From Microbispora siamensis (GTDB lineage: Bacteria > Actinomycetota > Actinomycetes > Streptosporangiales > Streptosporangiaceae), in contig NZ_BOOF01000012.1 of assembly GCF_016863095.1 (NCBI RefSeq), forward strand, positions 186,001 to 250,000: a DNA stretch of 64,000 bases, written 5' to 3'. The position numbers and the translations under genes were made by a program. Each line of letters starts with the position of its first letter. Positions within the stretch are counted from its first letter, which is position 1. Below, piece after piece: positions 17,396 to 24,930 of this stretch. Under the pieces are notes generated by a model. That model made no database searches and was not told the DNA's origin. It was given only the letters and a program-made list of their open reading frames with translations.

Positions 17396-17430
17396 ATGAA
17401 CATCGTTCATAAAATCGAGGTCATTAATAT
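17396..17430. promoter_or_regulatory. TetR operator and divergent promoter
   Basis: ATGAAC-ATC-GTTCAT (17396-17410) is a perfect inverted repeat touching the monooxygenase start. TAATAT (17425-17430) lies 8 nt before the TetR ATG and fits a -10 for a leaderless transcript. Repression of both genes from one site is likely. Confidence 0.65.
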
Positions 17431-17438
17431 CACTAGGC

Positions 17439-18110
17439 ATGGGACCCACGTCAACCTCCCCGTCCGCCCAGCGCTCCCGGGGCCGCCCCCGCAAGTTGGC
17501 CGTGCCGGAGGCGGTCGCCACCGCCCTGCGCCTGGTGGACGAGGACGGGCTCGACTCGCTGACCATGCGCCGCCTGGCCGCGGCCCTCGACGTCCAGGTG
17601 GGCACGCTCTACCGGCACTTCGCCACCAAGCAGACGCTGCTCGCCGCCATGGCCGAGGAGATGCTCGCGGGCTGCGCCGGCCCGCTGCCCGACGGGCTCA
17701 CCTGGCGCGAACAGATCACCGAACTGGCCGGGCGGCTGCGTATGGCGTTGCTGCGTCACCGCGACGGCGCACGTGTCTACGCGGGCACCCACTCCGTCGG
17801 CCCCAACACGCTGAGCTATACCGACACCCTCGTGGGCGTGCTGCGTGAGACATGCCTGAGTCCTGAGGCGGCCACCCGTACGGCACTCACCATCGTCCAC
17901 TTCATCGTCGGCCACACGCTGGAGGAACAGGCCGCCCAGGCTCTCGCCGAGTCCGAGTTGCCCGCCACGCTGGCCCTGCTGCACGCGGCCCTCGACCCGG
18001 GTACCTACCCCAACCTGGCAGCCGCCGAGGCCACGCTGACCAGCACCGACTTCGTCGGCCACTTCGCCCACGGCCTGAACCTGATCATCAAAGGACTGGC
18101 CGGTGAGTGA
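17439..18110 (+). CDS. TetR family regulator (TetR-C type) of the FAD monooxygenase
   Basis: The 223-residue protein has a helix-turn-helix at about residues 35-65 (MRRLAAALDVQVGTLYRHF). Its C-terminal domain has features of the tetracycline-repressor type (HSVGPNTLSYTDTLVGVL, then IVHFIVGHTLEEQAA), a pattern often annotated as TetR_C. There is no Shine-Dalgarno; translation is probably leaderless. It likely represses itself and the monooxygenase and is released by the enzyme's substrate. Confidence 0.88.
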   Translation: MGPTSTSPSAQRSRGRPRKLAVPEAVATALRLVDEDGLDSLTMRRLAAALDVQVGTLYRHFATKQTLLAAMAEEMLAGCAGPLPDGLTWREQITELAGRLRMALLRHRDGARVYAGTHSVGPNTLSYTDTLVGVLRETCLSPEAATRTALTIVHFIVGHTLEEQAAQALAESELPATLALLHAALDPGTYPNLAAAEATLTSTDFVGHFAHGLNLIIKGLAGE

Positions 18111-18343
18111 CGCCGCTCGATTGGCTTCCGGCCATGGTCGTCACGCGACCGGCTCTCGGCCCGCACGCGGTGGACCTACTGGAGCGCTTCCCGGAGATCC
18201 TCGCCGGCCATCCGGCGCCCGTCTCGCGCAAGCGGGAGGCGTTCGGCCTCCTCAACGCGATGACCGCGATGTTCGTCCAGAACGAACTGGCCGCGGTGCG
18301 CAGTCGGGCAGGTTCGACCGGTGTCAGTCGCCGTCGAGGATGA
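18107..18343 (+). pseudogene. Orphan C-terminal fragment of another TetR regulator
   Basis: An open frame beginning at GTG 18107, inside the end of the preceding tetR, encodes about 78 residues. Its core, LLERFPEILAGHPAPVSRK and then AFGLLNAMTAMFVQNEL, resembles the ligand-domain end of TetR proteins. No helix-turn-helix precedes it, and the last residues run into the convergent hydrolase gene. It is most simply a broken gene left by a deletion or recombination; read-through expression as a small protein cannot be excluded. Confidence 0.5.
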
Positions 18344-19274
18344 AATCGGCTATAGCGGCAGCGACGGCTTCGGGCTGCTCATCGGGGATGAAGTGTCCAG
18401 CGTCGGGCACGACGACTCCGGTGACATCGTCGGCCCATGGGCTGATGGAGGCCGCCATGTCCGGGATGGAGCCATGGCTGCTGGAGATTCCGAGGATGGG
18501 CACAGTCAGGTGCTGCCGCTTGAGCGCCTCGTGGTTCTTGCGCGCCGACTCGGCGGCGTCTCGGTAGTAGGCGAGGGAAGCGCGGAGGCCACCGTCGACG
18601 GCGACGGCCGCTGCGTAGTGGTCGATCTCGGTGTCGTCGAACGTGTCGGGAGAGAGGGCCTTCATTTTCAGGAACCAGCCGACGTAGTCCCGTTCGCGGC
18701 CGGCAAGCAGCGTCTCGGGCAGGTCGGGCACAAGGTGGAACGCGAAATGCCAGGTCTTCCACGCCCGATCCGGGTCGGTGGGAATCGCTTCGGGGAGGGT
18801 GATGCCGGGAATTCCGGCGTCGAGCAGAGCGACGCCGCGCAGTTGGCTCTCGAATTCGAGTGCGAGGGAGAAAGCGACCCAGGCGCCGATGTCGTGGGCG
18901 ACCAGCCAGTAAGTCGGCACTCCGAGAGCCTTCACGGCGGCGTGGACGTGCGCGGCGACCGTGTGCGTATCGTAGCTGCGCTCCGGACGCTCGGAGTGGC
19001 CCTGACCCGGCAGGTCGATCGCGATGACGTGGAAACGGCCGGCGAGGCTGGGCATCACCTTCCGCCAAGCCCACCAGGTTTGCGGGAATCCGGCGAGCAG
19101 GACGACAGCCGGGCCGGCCGGCTGGCCGCCTTCGACGGCATGAAGGCGGACGCCGTCCGCGTCGACCCAGCGGTGAGTGAATCCCGCCAGGTCGTGCAGG
19201 GGCAGGTCGCGGACAGGGTTACTTTCGCAGACATGCCAAGCGCTGGTCGCCGGGTCAGTCACGGGATCCTCCAT
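18324..19274 (-). CDS. Alpha/beta-hydrolase, epoxide-hydrolase-like
   Basis: From ATG 19274 the protein has 316 residues. It has an oxyanion region LLAGFPQTWWAW, a nucleophile elbow VAHDIGAW with Asp where serine hydrolases have Ser (epoxide hydrolase or dehalogenase type), and a catalytic His in PDAGHFIPDEQP. It should hydrolyse an epoxide, a haloalkane or a similar bond. The frame stays open up to 19508, and an in-frame GTG at 19412 would add a hydrophobic segment (about residues 15-35 of that form), so a membrane-anchored version is possible. No ribosome site is visible at either start. It is divergent from a TetR gene with a shared operator. Confidence 0.8.
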   Translation of the reverse strand: MEDPVTDPATSAWHVCESNPVRDLPLHDLAGFTHRWVDADGVRLHAVEGGQPAGPAVVLLAGFPQTWWAWRKVMPSLAGRFHVIAIDLPGQGHSERPERSYDTHTVAAHVHAAVKALGVPTYWLVAHDIGAWVAFSLALEFESQLRGVALLDAGIPGITLPEAIPTDPDRAWKTWHFAFHLVPDLPETLLAGRERDYVGWFLKMKALSPDTFDDTEIDHYAAAVAVDGGLRASLAYYRDAAESARKNHEALKRQHLTVPILGISSSHGSIPDMAASISPWADDVTGVVVPDAGHFIPDEQPEAVAAAIADFILDGD

Positions 19275-19412
19275 CGGTGTTAGGTGTGCTGGTTCGATGC
19301 TTCGCACGAGGGTTAGGCCCACGAGCGCGGTACAGATGACCAGAGCGGCCAGCGTGGTGCTCGAAATCCGGGTCCCGACGGCCCGGCCATGACCATGCTT
19401 GGACGCTAGCAC

Positions 19413-19436
19413 ATCTTGAACTGATTGGTTCAAGAT
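19413..19436. promoter_or_regulatory. TetR operator between hydrolase and tetR
   Basis: ATCTTGAAC and GTTCAAGAT form a perfect 9-bp inverted repeat with a 6-nt spacer. On the minus strand its TTGAAC could be a -35 with TAGCGT as -10 (19-nt spacing), so binding would block hydrolase transcription. Confidence 0.7.
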
Positions 19437-19490
19437 AGGATGGTGTGCAGCGCAGCCCGAGACATCGACACACCGGCAAGGAAGCGCCAC

Positions 19491-20081
19491 GTGGCAGGCA
19501 AGAAGCAATTCGACATGGAGACGGCACTTGACGCCGCGATGATCCAGTTTTGGCGCGCCGGCTACGCCGACACGTCAGTGGACGATCTGTCCCGGGCAAC
19601 CGGCCTCAACCGCAGCTCCATCTACTCCTCGCTCGGCGACAAGGACACGCTCTTCCTACGCTGCTTGGATCGCTATGCCGCGCGCTACGGCGAAAAGTAC
19701 GACGCCGCCCTGTCGTGTGCGGCCTCCGATCTCCTTACAGCCGTTCGTGCGTTCTTCGACGTCACCCTCGAACGCATCGCCGATCCCGAACTGCCGGATG
19801 GATGCCTGGTCGCCCAGTCGGCCATGGCAATCCCGGTGCTGAGCCCGAGCGTCGCGGCACACGCGAAGGAGGCGTTGGGCTTCCAGCGCTTGCGTCTACG
19901 CGCCGCACTGAAGGCAGGCCGATTGACCGACCAGGACGCCGAGGCCTTCGCTGAACACGTGGCGGCCGTGAACCAGTCTCTTGCCATCATGAGCAGAGCT
20001 GGGGCGAGCCCGGCGCAGCTCCTGGCCATTGTGGGCGTAACCGTCGACGCGCTCTCACAGGCGTTGCGCACGCGCGAATAG
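19491..20081 (+). CDS. TetR family regulator
   Basis: The 196-residue protein has a TetR helix-turn-helix near residues 25-50 (SVDDLSRATGLNRSSIYSSL) and a C-terminal domain like that of AcuR/YcdC-type repressors (LPDGCLVAQSAMAIP). GTG 19491 is preceded by AAGGAAG. It lies 216 bp from the divergent alpha/beta-hydrolase start, with the 24-bp inverted repeat in between, so it probably represses both. The hydrolase substrate is a natural candidate ligand. Confidence 0.87.
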   Translation: MAGKKQFDMETALDAAMIQFWRAGYADTSVDDLSRATGLNRSSIYSSLGDKDTLFLRCLDRYAARYGEKYDAALSCAASDLLTAVRAFFDVTLERIADPELPDGCLVAQSAMAIPVLSPSVAAHAKEALGFQRLRLRAALKAGRLTDQDAEAFAEHVAAVNQSLAIMSRAGASPAQLLAIVGVTVDALSQALRTRE

Positions 20082-20205
20082 CACCCAGGGCAACATCAGC
20101 CGGACCAACCACCCGCGAAGTACGGGACCAGCTGCCCGAGCCTGTCGCCTTCCTGGAGGGTCCCATGCCGATCGAACGTGATCAGGCTCGACATCAAGGA
20201 ACACG

Positions 20206-21114
20206 CTAATGCCCGGCGGTCAGGTCACCGTGGGTGTCGAGACGGCCGTTCGGCTCAGCCGTTTGTGATCCGACGCCCGTCCCGGTGGGTGTTGTCCCGG
20301 CCATGGAGGCGAGGAGGCGTAGTTTCTCGTCGCTCTCGCTACCCTGATCGGCGTAGTAGAGGACCAGGAGGAGGTCGTCCACAGGGAGCTTGTCTCGGTG
20401 CAGGCGCAGCTCCCCGACGACGGGATGGTTCACGGTAGTGGTGCCGCCCTCGAGGTTGCGGATGTCGTGGCGCGCCCAGAGGGTTCGGAAGCGCTCGCTC
20501 GCCAGGGAAAGCTCGCCCACCAGTTCCACGAACCGCGGGTTGTCGATGTCGTCCCCGACGGACTTCCTGAAGGCGGCGACGAATCCTTCCGCGGAGCGCG
20601 TCCAGTGCTGCTGGAACGCCTGTTCCTCGGGATCGAGCAGCAGCGACCGCAGACGGTTGTACCCGGGCTGGAGGCGCGGCGACAACGCGACCGCGAGCCG
20701 GTTGGACGCGAGCACGTCGAACGCGCGCCCCTCCACGAAGGCGGGAACCTGCACGCTCGCCAGGAGCTGGTGCAACCGTGCGGGGACACGTTCGGGCTTC
20801 CTACGCCGCTGAGGCCTGGGGCGCGCGGCGGCCAGGCCGAGAAGGTATTCCTGTTCGAGCTCGTCGAGGTGCAGGACCCGCGCGAGCGATTCGAGGACCT
20901 GCGATGAGGGATTCTTGTCGCGGCCGCGTTCCAGCCGCAGGTAGTAGTCGGCGCTTATGCCCGCGAGCATGGCGACCTCTTCACGGCGAAGCCCCGGAAC
21001 GCGCCGGTTCGTACCCGGCGCGAGCCCGACCTGCTCCGGGGTGACCAGGGCGCGCCGGGCCCGGAGGTAACTGCCGAGCAGGTTGGCGCGTTCGTCGTCG
21101 CTCATATCCGCCAT
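20206..21114 (-). CDS. XRE family regulator with MmyB-like ligand domain
   Basis: From ATG 21114 the protein has 302 residues. An N-terminal XRE helix-turn-helix (LRREEVAMLAGISADYYLRL, about residues 42-61) is followed by the MmyB-type domain, recognised by FDVLASNRLA, RSLLLDPEEQ, HPVVGELRL and the end LRLLASMAG. MmyB relatives are ligand-binding regulators found in many copies in actinomycetes and usually control a divergent SDR or ADH gene. An SDR is divergent here (235-bp gap). No clear palindrome was found in that gap. It is the intact relative of the broken copies at 34456-34629 and 55190-55659. Confidence 0.92.
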   Translation of the reverse strand: MADMSDDERANLLGSYLRARRALVTPEQVGLAPGTNRRVPGLRREEVAMLAGISADYYLRLERGRDKNPSSQVLESLARVLHLDELEQEYLLGLAAARPRPQRRRKPERVPARLHQLLASVQVPAFVEGRAFDVLASNRLAVALSPRLQPGYNRLRSLLLDPEEQAFQQHWTRSAEGFVAAFRKSVGDDIDNPRFVELVGELSLASERFRTLWARHDIRNLEGGTTTVNHPVVGELRLHRDKLPVDDLLLVLYYADQGSESDEKLRLLASMAGTTPTGTGVGSQTAEPNGRLDTHGDLTAGH

Positions 21115-21349
21115 CGTATTTCGGGCTCTCCCGGCCAAGGGGGCCCTGACAGGACCCCGGAAGACGGGGGCACTGCCTCCAGCCGGAGAACGGCTCAACA
21201 CTGAAGGTGCCGCCGCGGTACCGGCGTACGCGGCCCCGATCGCGACGTGCGTTCAGGCGGGCGGCAACGGCCGGTTTTCCGTCCGCGTGACGCGGCCGAC
21301 GGAACCACTGGCGTGTCGCTGACCGGCGCGCCCTGAGCAGGAGCAATCA

Positions 21350-22111
21350 ATGGACATCACCAACCGCACCGTCTTCATCGCCGGCGCCACCTCGGGAATC
21401 GGTCTCGAGCTCGCCCGCCGCTTCGCCGCGGCCGGCAGCTCTGTCGTCGTCGGCGGCCGGCGAGCCGACCTGCTCGACCGACTCGCCGCTGAGGGGTTCG
21501 GCACCGTTCCCATCGACGTGACCGACCAGGACAGCGTCGGCCGTGCCCGCGACACGATCCTCCGCAGCCACCCGGGTCTCGACACGATCGTGACGATGTC
21601 GGGGATCATGGTTCCTGAGGATCTGCGCGATCCCGCTCACTTCGGTGTCGCACAGCAAACGATCGACACCAACCTCCTTGGCACCATCCGCGTCATCGAC
21701 GCGTTCACCCCGCACCTGGTCGGGCGCGGCGCCGGCACCATCATCACGGTCACCTCCGGCATCGGGTTCCTGCCGTTCCCGCCCATGCCGACCTACGCAG
21801 CCTCGAAGGCCGGCGTGCACGCCTACTCCGAGGCGTTGCGCGCGCAACTGGACGGCACAGGCATCGAGGTGTCCGAACTCGTCCCCCCGGCTGTCGCCAC
21901 CACGCCGGAGCAGGCTCAGCTCAACCCCCGTGCGCTCGACCTGGCCGAGTTCGCCACCGAGGTGATGGACCTGCTCCAGACCAACCCCACTCCGCACGAG
22001 CTCCTCGTCAAGGGCGTGCTGATGCACCGGTGGGCCGAGCGCGACGGCACCTACGCCGATCTGGTCGCCCAGCGGTCGCAGGCGCTCGCGATGCTTCCGA
22101 GCCGTCAGTAG
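21350..22111 (+). CDS. SDR family oxidoreductase (DltE-like)
   Basis: The 253-residue protein has the cofactor loop GATSGIG (residues 12-18), basic GGRRAD, Ser of the catalytic triad (TVTSGIGFLP) and YAASK. It fits the DltE/YdfG-like SDRs and should use NADP(H). GAGCAGGAGC precedes ATG 21350. It is divergent from the MmyB-type regulator, its likely controller. The asparagine of the usual NNAG motif is not conserved (TMSGIM), as is common in this subgroup. Confidence 0.9.
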   Translation: MDITNRTVFIAGATSGIGLELARRFAAAGSSVVVGGRRADLLDRLAAEGFGTVPIDVTDQDSVGRARDTILRSHPGLDTIVTMSGIMVPEDLRDPAHFGVAQQTIDTNLLGTIRVIDAFTPHLVGRGAGTIITVTSGIGFLPFPPMPTYAASKAGVHAYSEALRAQLDGTGIEVSELVPPAVATTPEQAQLNPRALDLAEFATEVMDLLQTNPTPHELLVKGVLMHRWAERDGTYADLVAQRSQALAMLPSRQ

Positions 22112-22187
22112 GCACGACAACCGCGCGGGGCGCCGAGACACGGCCTCAATGCGGCCGAGGGCGGGCCCCCGGCGCCGGTCGGGGATG

Positions 22188-22514
22188 TTACTTCTCGGCG
22201 GTGCCGGGTTTCCCGCTGATGGACTCCTGATAGACGTCCGCGAAGGTGCGCGAGTCCTTCATCAGATTGTCACAGAAGGCGGCGACATCGTTGCCGAGGA
22301 GTTCCAAGACTCCTTTGTCGGCCGCGACGCCCTCCTCGAAGAAATCGACGATCCCTGAGAGCAGAGGCCCGTCAAGCAGATCGATCGGTCCAACCTTGAA
22401 GATGTACCTCTGAATCTCCTTGTAGACGATCTGATAATCCGGCGGAAGCGCCTTGACCCGCGCCATGTGCGCCCGCCACTGCTTCTTGCCCTCGATGATG
22501 TCGCGGATGCCCAC
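22188..22514 (-). CDS. DUF1048 family protein
   Basis: The 108-residue protein contains PPDYQIVYKEIQRYIF and an acidic C-terminal half (VLELLGNDVAAFCDNLM), the pattern of DUF1048 proteins. These have no known enzymatic role and are almost always encoded beside PadR regulators. The GTG start comes 1 nt after the stop of a second DUF1048 gene. It is the third gene of the padR-DUF1048-DUF1048 operon; the two DUF1048 proteins are related and may form a heteromer, which is inference. Confidence 0.82.
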   Translation of the reverse strand: MGIRDIIEGKKQWRAHMARVKALPPDYQIVYKEIQRYIFKVGPIDLLDGPLLSGIVDFFEEGVAADKGVLELLGNDVAAFCDNLMKDSRTFADVYQESISGKPGTAEK

Positions 22515-22515
22515 G

Positions 22516-22872
22516 TCAGCCTCCTAACCGGCCCAATTTCTTCGCGACGTTCCTGTTCAACTGCTCGCGCCACCGGTCGCGATAGCTCCGAGCCCCTTCT
22601 CCACCGGCCAGCGCCGCACAGAAGCCCGCGATGTCGTCACCCAGCACCTCGCGAACGCTCTGCCCATCGGATGCCGTCTCTTCGAGCAATCCCAGAGCGT
22701 TGTCGAGAATCGGCATCAGGTTTCGACCTGTGAAGTCCGAGTAGGGAAAAAGACGACCCTTGATCTCTTCCCACGCCGCCCGGTAGTCAGCCGGCAATGC
22801 CTCGGCCCGGGCTTCAAACGCCTTCCATTCCCTGGTGAGATCGCTGCCTGTCACGGTCTCCCAGAAGTTCAT
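22516..22872 (-). CDS. DUF1048 family protein, second copy
   Basis: The 118-residue protein shares the motif LPADYRAAWEEIKGRLF and the C-terminal pattern VREVLGDDIAGFCAALAGGEG with its neighbour. It starts at ATG 22872 inside the last codons of padR (ATGA overlap), so translation is coupled. The conserved surface of alternating aromatic and acidic residues suggests protein binding. Function is unknown; the constant association with PadR suggests an effector or co-sensor role. Confidence 0.82.
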   Translation of the reverse strand: MNFWETVTGSDLTREWKAFEARAEALPADYRAAWEEIKGRLFPYSDFTGRNLMPILDNALGLLEETASDGQSVREVLGDDIAGFCAALAGGEGARSYRDRWREQLNRNVAKKLGRLGG

Positions 22873-23195
22873 CTCCCGCCCTCCTTGAGCTTGTCGATCC
22901 GTGATGTGATGTACTCCCACTTGGCCCAGAACGTTGCGAGTTCTTCGCGCCCCGCATCGGTGAGCGCATAGAACTTGCGCGGCGGGCCCAGCTCGGACGG
23001 TCGTTTCGTCGCCTGGACGAGCCCGTTCTTCTCCAGTCGCAGCAGAATGGTGTAAACCGTCCCCTCGACGACGTCGGCGAAGCCGAGTTCGTTCAGCCGG
23101 CGCGTGATGGCGTACCCGTAGGTCTCCTCTCCGCTGATGATTTCAAGCACGCAGCCTTCAAGCGTGCCCTTCAGCATCTCCGTCAGGTCGTCCAT
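22869..23195 (-). CDS. PadR family transcriptional regulator
   Basis: The 108-residue protein shows the PadR pattern: MLKGTLEGCVLEIISGEETYGYAI split across the first helices, then EGTVYTILLRLEKNGLV as recognition helix and wing, and a C-terminal dimerisation helix. ATG 23195 was chosen because an operator lies directly upstream and GAGGACC precedes it; the longer open frame would run through that operator. It heads a tightly overlapped operon with two DUF1048 genes and probably represses it. Confidence 0.9.
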   Translation of the reverse strand: MDDLTEMLKGTLEGCVLEIISGEETYGYAITRRLNELGFADVVEGTVYTILLRLEKNGLVQATKRPSELGPPRKFYALTDAGREELATFWAKWEYITSRIDKLKEGGR

Positions 23196-23219
23196 CGTGG
23201 GTCCTCTTCGGTCTCCTGG

Positions 23220-23251
23220 TACTTTGTAGTACCGAGTACCACTACAAAGTA
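23220..23251. promoter_or_regulatory. PadR operator
   Basis: TACTTTGTAGT and ACTACAAAGTA form a perfect 11-bp inverted repeat with a 10-nt spacer that itself contains part of a GTAC-CGA-GTAC palindrome (23229-23239). It lies 24 bp before the padR start, the expected place for autorepression. Confidence 0.8.
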
Positions 23252-23329
23252 TCACAGAGTAGTGGATCACGGAAGCGATCATCGGCCCGCGACGTTGGCC
23301 TGCCCGCTCGGGCGGGGACTGCCGGGCGG

Positions 23330-23533
23330 CCAGACCTTGGCCACGCAGGTCACCTCGGAAACGCGGCTCTCGGCGTGGTCGACGAGTACCGGCTGTGGGT
23401 GCTGCCCGCCGTCACCGGCAAGGGTGCGCCGCTGTTCCCCGAGCTGGATCAGGCTGTGAAGCTGCGTTTGGTGAAAAGCACGGCATTCCCGTCGGGAATC
23501 CTCGAGCTGGTGTACGCGCCAGCCGACAAGTGA
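23330..23533 (+). pseudogene. C-terminal fragment of a DHFR/RibD-type protein
   Basis: Without any start codon, this frame encodes VVDEYRLWVLPAVTGKGAPLF, trimmed here, followed by LRLVKSTAFPSGILELVYAP and a stop at 23531-23533. That is the conserved last third of RibD_C/DHFR-fold proteins. The N-terminal two thirds are absent and the sequence before about 23350 no longer matches, so this is a decayed relic. It resembles the intact families elsewhere in the window but is not a copy of any one of them. Confidence 0.65.
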
Positions 23534-23663
23534 GACCCAGCAAGCGACACACAGTCACGGTGGTGCCCGGGGCGGGCGCCTGCGGGGAGGCGAGGGGCCT
23601 GGCGGCCGAGGTCAGGCCGAGGTCGTCAGAGGGGCCGAGCGACGCGGGCAGTAGTGTGCGTTC

Positions 23664-23843
23664 ATGTTCCACCGCAAACCCCTCGAAGAGCGCATCGCCG
23701 AGCGCGTCGCCAAGCGCCCTCCGCTGAAGGAGGGCAAGCACTTCGAGCACCGCCCCGCGCTGATCGTGTTCTGTGTGATCATCGCGCTCGTCGCGCTGAA
23801 GATCGTGGGCGCCTTCGTCCTCATGAAGTGGGGCGTCCAGTAG
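23664..23843 (+). CDS. Small single-pass membrane protein, 59 residues
   Basis: A charged N-terminal half (MFHRKPLEERIAERVAKRPP) is followed by one hydrophobic segment at about residues 34-54 and a short tail KWGVQ. A TAGTGT box ends 6 nt before ATG 23664, so the mRNA may be leaderless. Codon choice is strongly GC-ending like neighbouring genes, which supports a real gene. I do not recognise the family. It is convergent with the LLM oxidoreductase and has no operon partner. Confidence 0.6.
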   Translation: MFHRKPLEERIAERVAKRPPLKEGKHFEHRPALIVFCVIIALVALKIVGAFVLMKWGVQ

Positions 23844-23858
23844 GACCGCGGCCTCTTC

Positions 23859-24776
23859 TCATGCCGTGGATCGGACGCCGGCGCCCTGGTACACGTCACG
23901 GGGCAGCAGGGCGTCGCCGAGCATCCGCCAGTACGGCATCGCGGACCGCCCCGGCTCGATCCCGATGACCTGGATCGCGACGTGGTCGGCGCCGGCGTCG
24001 AGGTGGGCACGAAGTTTGGCCACGACGGTGTCCACGTCGCCCCAGAACACCAGGTCGTCGATGAGACGGTCGCTGCCGCCGCCCGCGATCTCCTCGTCCG
24101 TGTAGCCCAGCCGCCGGAACTTCGCGATGTTGTACGGCGTGTTCAGGTAGGGGTGGAGGTGCTCGCGTGCGGCCGCACGGGCCCTGGCGGGGTCCGACTC
24201 GAACAGCACCGGGTGCTCGACGCCCAGGAACGCCTCCGGCCCGAGGATCTCCCGCGCCCGCGCGGTGTGTGCCACGGTGACGTGATAGGTGAGGGCGCCG
24301 GCGGAGCGGTCTCGGGCCAGTTCGAGCATCTTGGGCCCGTACGCCGCCAGGATGCGGCGCATCGGCGTCTGCGGCAGAGGGTTGGACGTCTCCAGCCCGT
24401 CCATCTCGTCGAGGTATCCGGCCATGGCCGCCAGCGGCGTGATCCCCGGCCGCGGCACGCCGCCGAATCCCAGGCCGAGCACGTGCCGCCCCGGGTAGGC
24501 ATCGGCCAGGAGCAGCGCGGCGCCGTACGCCCACGGGGCCTCGCGCGACCAGATCTGCGCGATGCCGTTGACGACGGTGATCCGCCGGGTGCAGGAGAGC
24601 AGGTAGCCGGCGTGCGTGAACGCCTCACGCCCCGTCAGTTCGGGGATCCAGAACGCCGGCCATCCCCGGTCCTCCAGTTCCTGTATCGACTCGCGCATCC
24701 GCGCGGCGGACTGGTGCTCGAAGTCGAAGGTGTAGATCCCGAACCTGCCCAGGTCCAGGCCGTCGAGGTCGCCCAT
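23859..24776 (-). CDS. LLM-class F420-dependent oxidoreductase
   Basis: The 305-residue protein is a luciferase-like TIM-barrel enzyme of the type annotated as probable F420-dependent (TIGR03620-like). Features are GRFGIYTFDFEH at the N terminus, RITVVNGIAQIWSR, and PGRHVLGLGFGG. These enzymes transfer hydride between F420H2 or FMNH2 and an unknown substrate in the cytoplasm. Cofactor type cannot be proven from sequence alone. GAGGAGATC precedes the ATG at 24776. A short inverted repeat about 40 bp upstream may be its operator. It is divergent from the Clp_N regulator. Confidence 0.87.
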   Translation of the reverse strand: MGDLDGLDLGRFGIYTFDFEHQSAARMRESIQELEDRGWPAFWIPELTGREAFTHAGYLLSCTRRITVVNGIAQIWSREAPWAYGAALLLADAYPGRHVLGLGFGGVPRPGITPLAAMAGYLDEMDGLETSNPLPQTPMRRILAAYGPKMLELARDRSAGALTYHVTVAHTARAREILGPEAFLGVEHPVLFESDPARARAAAREHLHPYLNTPYNIAKFRRLGYTDEEIAGGGSDRLIDDLVFWGDVDTVVAKLRAHLDAGADHVAIQVIGIEPGRSAMPYWRMLGDALLPRDVYQGAGVRSTA

Positions 24777-24813
24777 GGCTGATCTCCTCGTGCTCGTCGC
24801 TTGTCACATCGAA

Positions 24814-24833
24814 ATATCGCATATTCACGATAT
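24814..24833 (-). promoter_or_regulatory. Inverted repeat in the LLM gene promoter
   Basis: ATATCG and CGATAT flank an 8-nt AT-rich spacer, in an AT-rich stretch of about 30 bp 40 bp before the LLM start. It is a plausible operator or -10 region; the regulator is unknown. Confidence 0.4.
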
Positions 24834-24882
24834 GACATGCAACGTGAGATCGCTGCGCGAACGGCGCCCAGCCTCTGCCTGC

Positions 24883-24929
24883 CGTCAACTACAGGTTGAC
24901 GACCGACCGCCGTCAACCTACGGTTGACG
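24883..24929 (+). promoter_or_regulatory. Promoter overlapped by two 19-bp palindromes
   Basis: CGTCAAC-TACAG-GTTGACG (24883-24901) and CGTCAACC-TAC-GGTTGACG (24911-24929) are two palindromes 28 bp apart. The first supplies the -35 TTGACG (24896-24901); after exactly 17 nt the second supplies the -10 TACGGT (24919-24924). The ATG at 24931 is 6 nt beyond the -10. A repressor bound to both would cover the whole promoter. Confidence 0.78.
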
Positions 24930-24930
24930 C

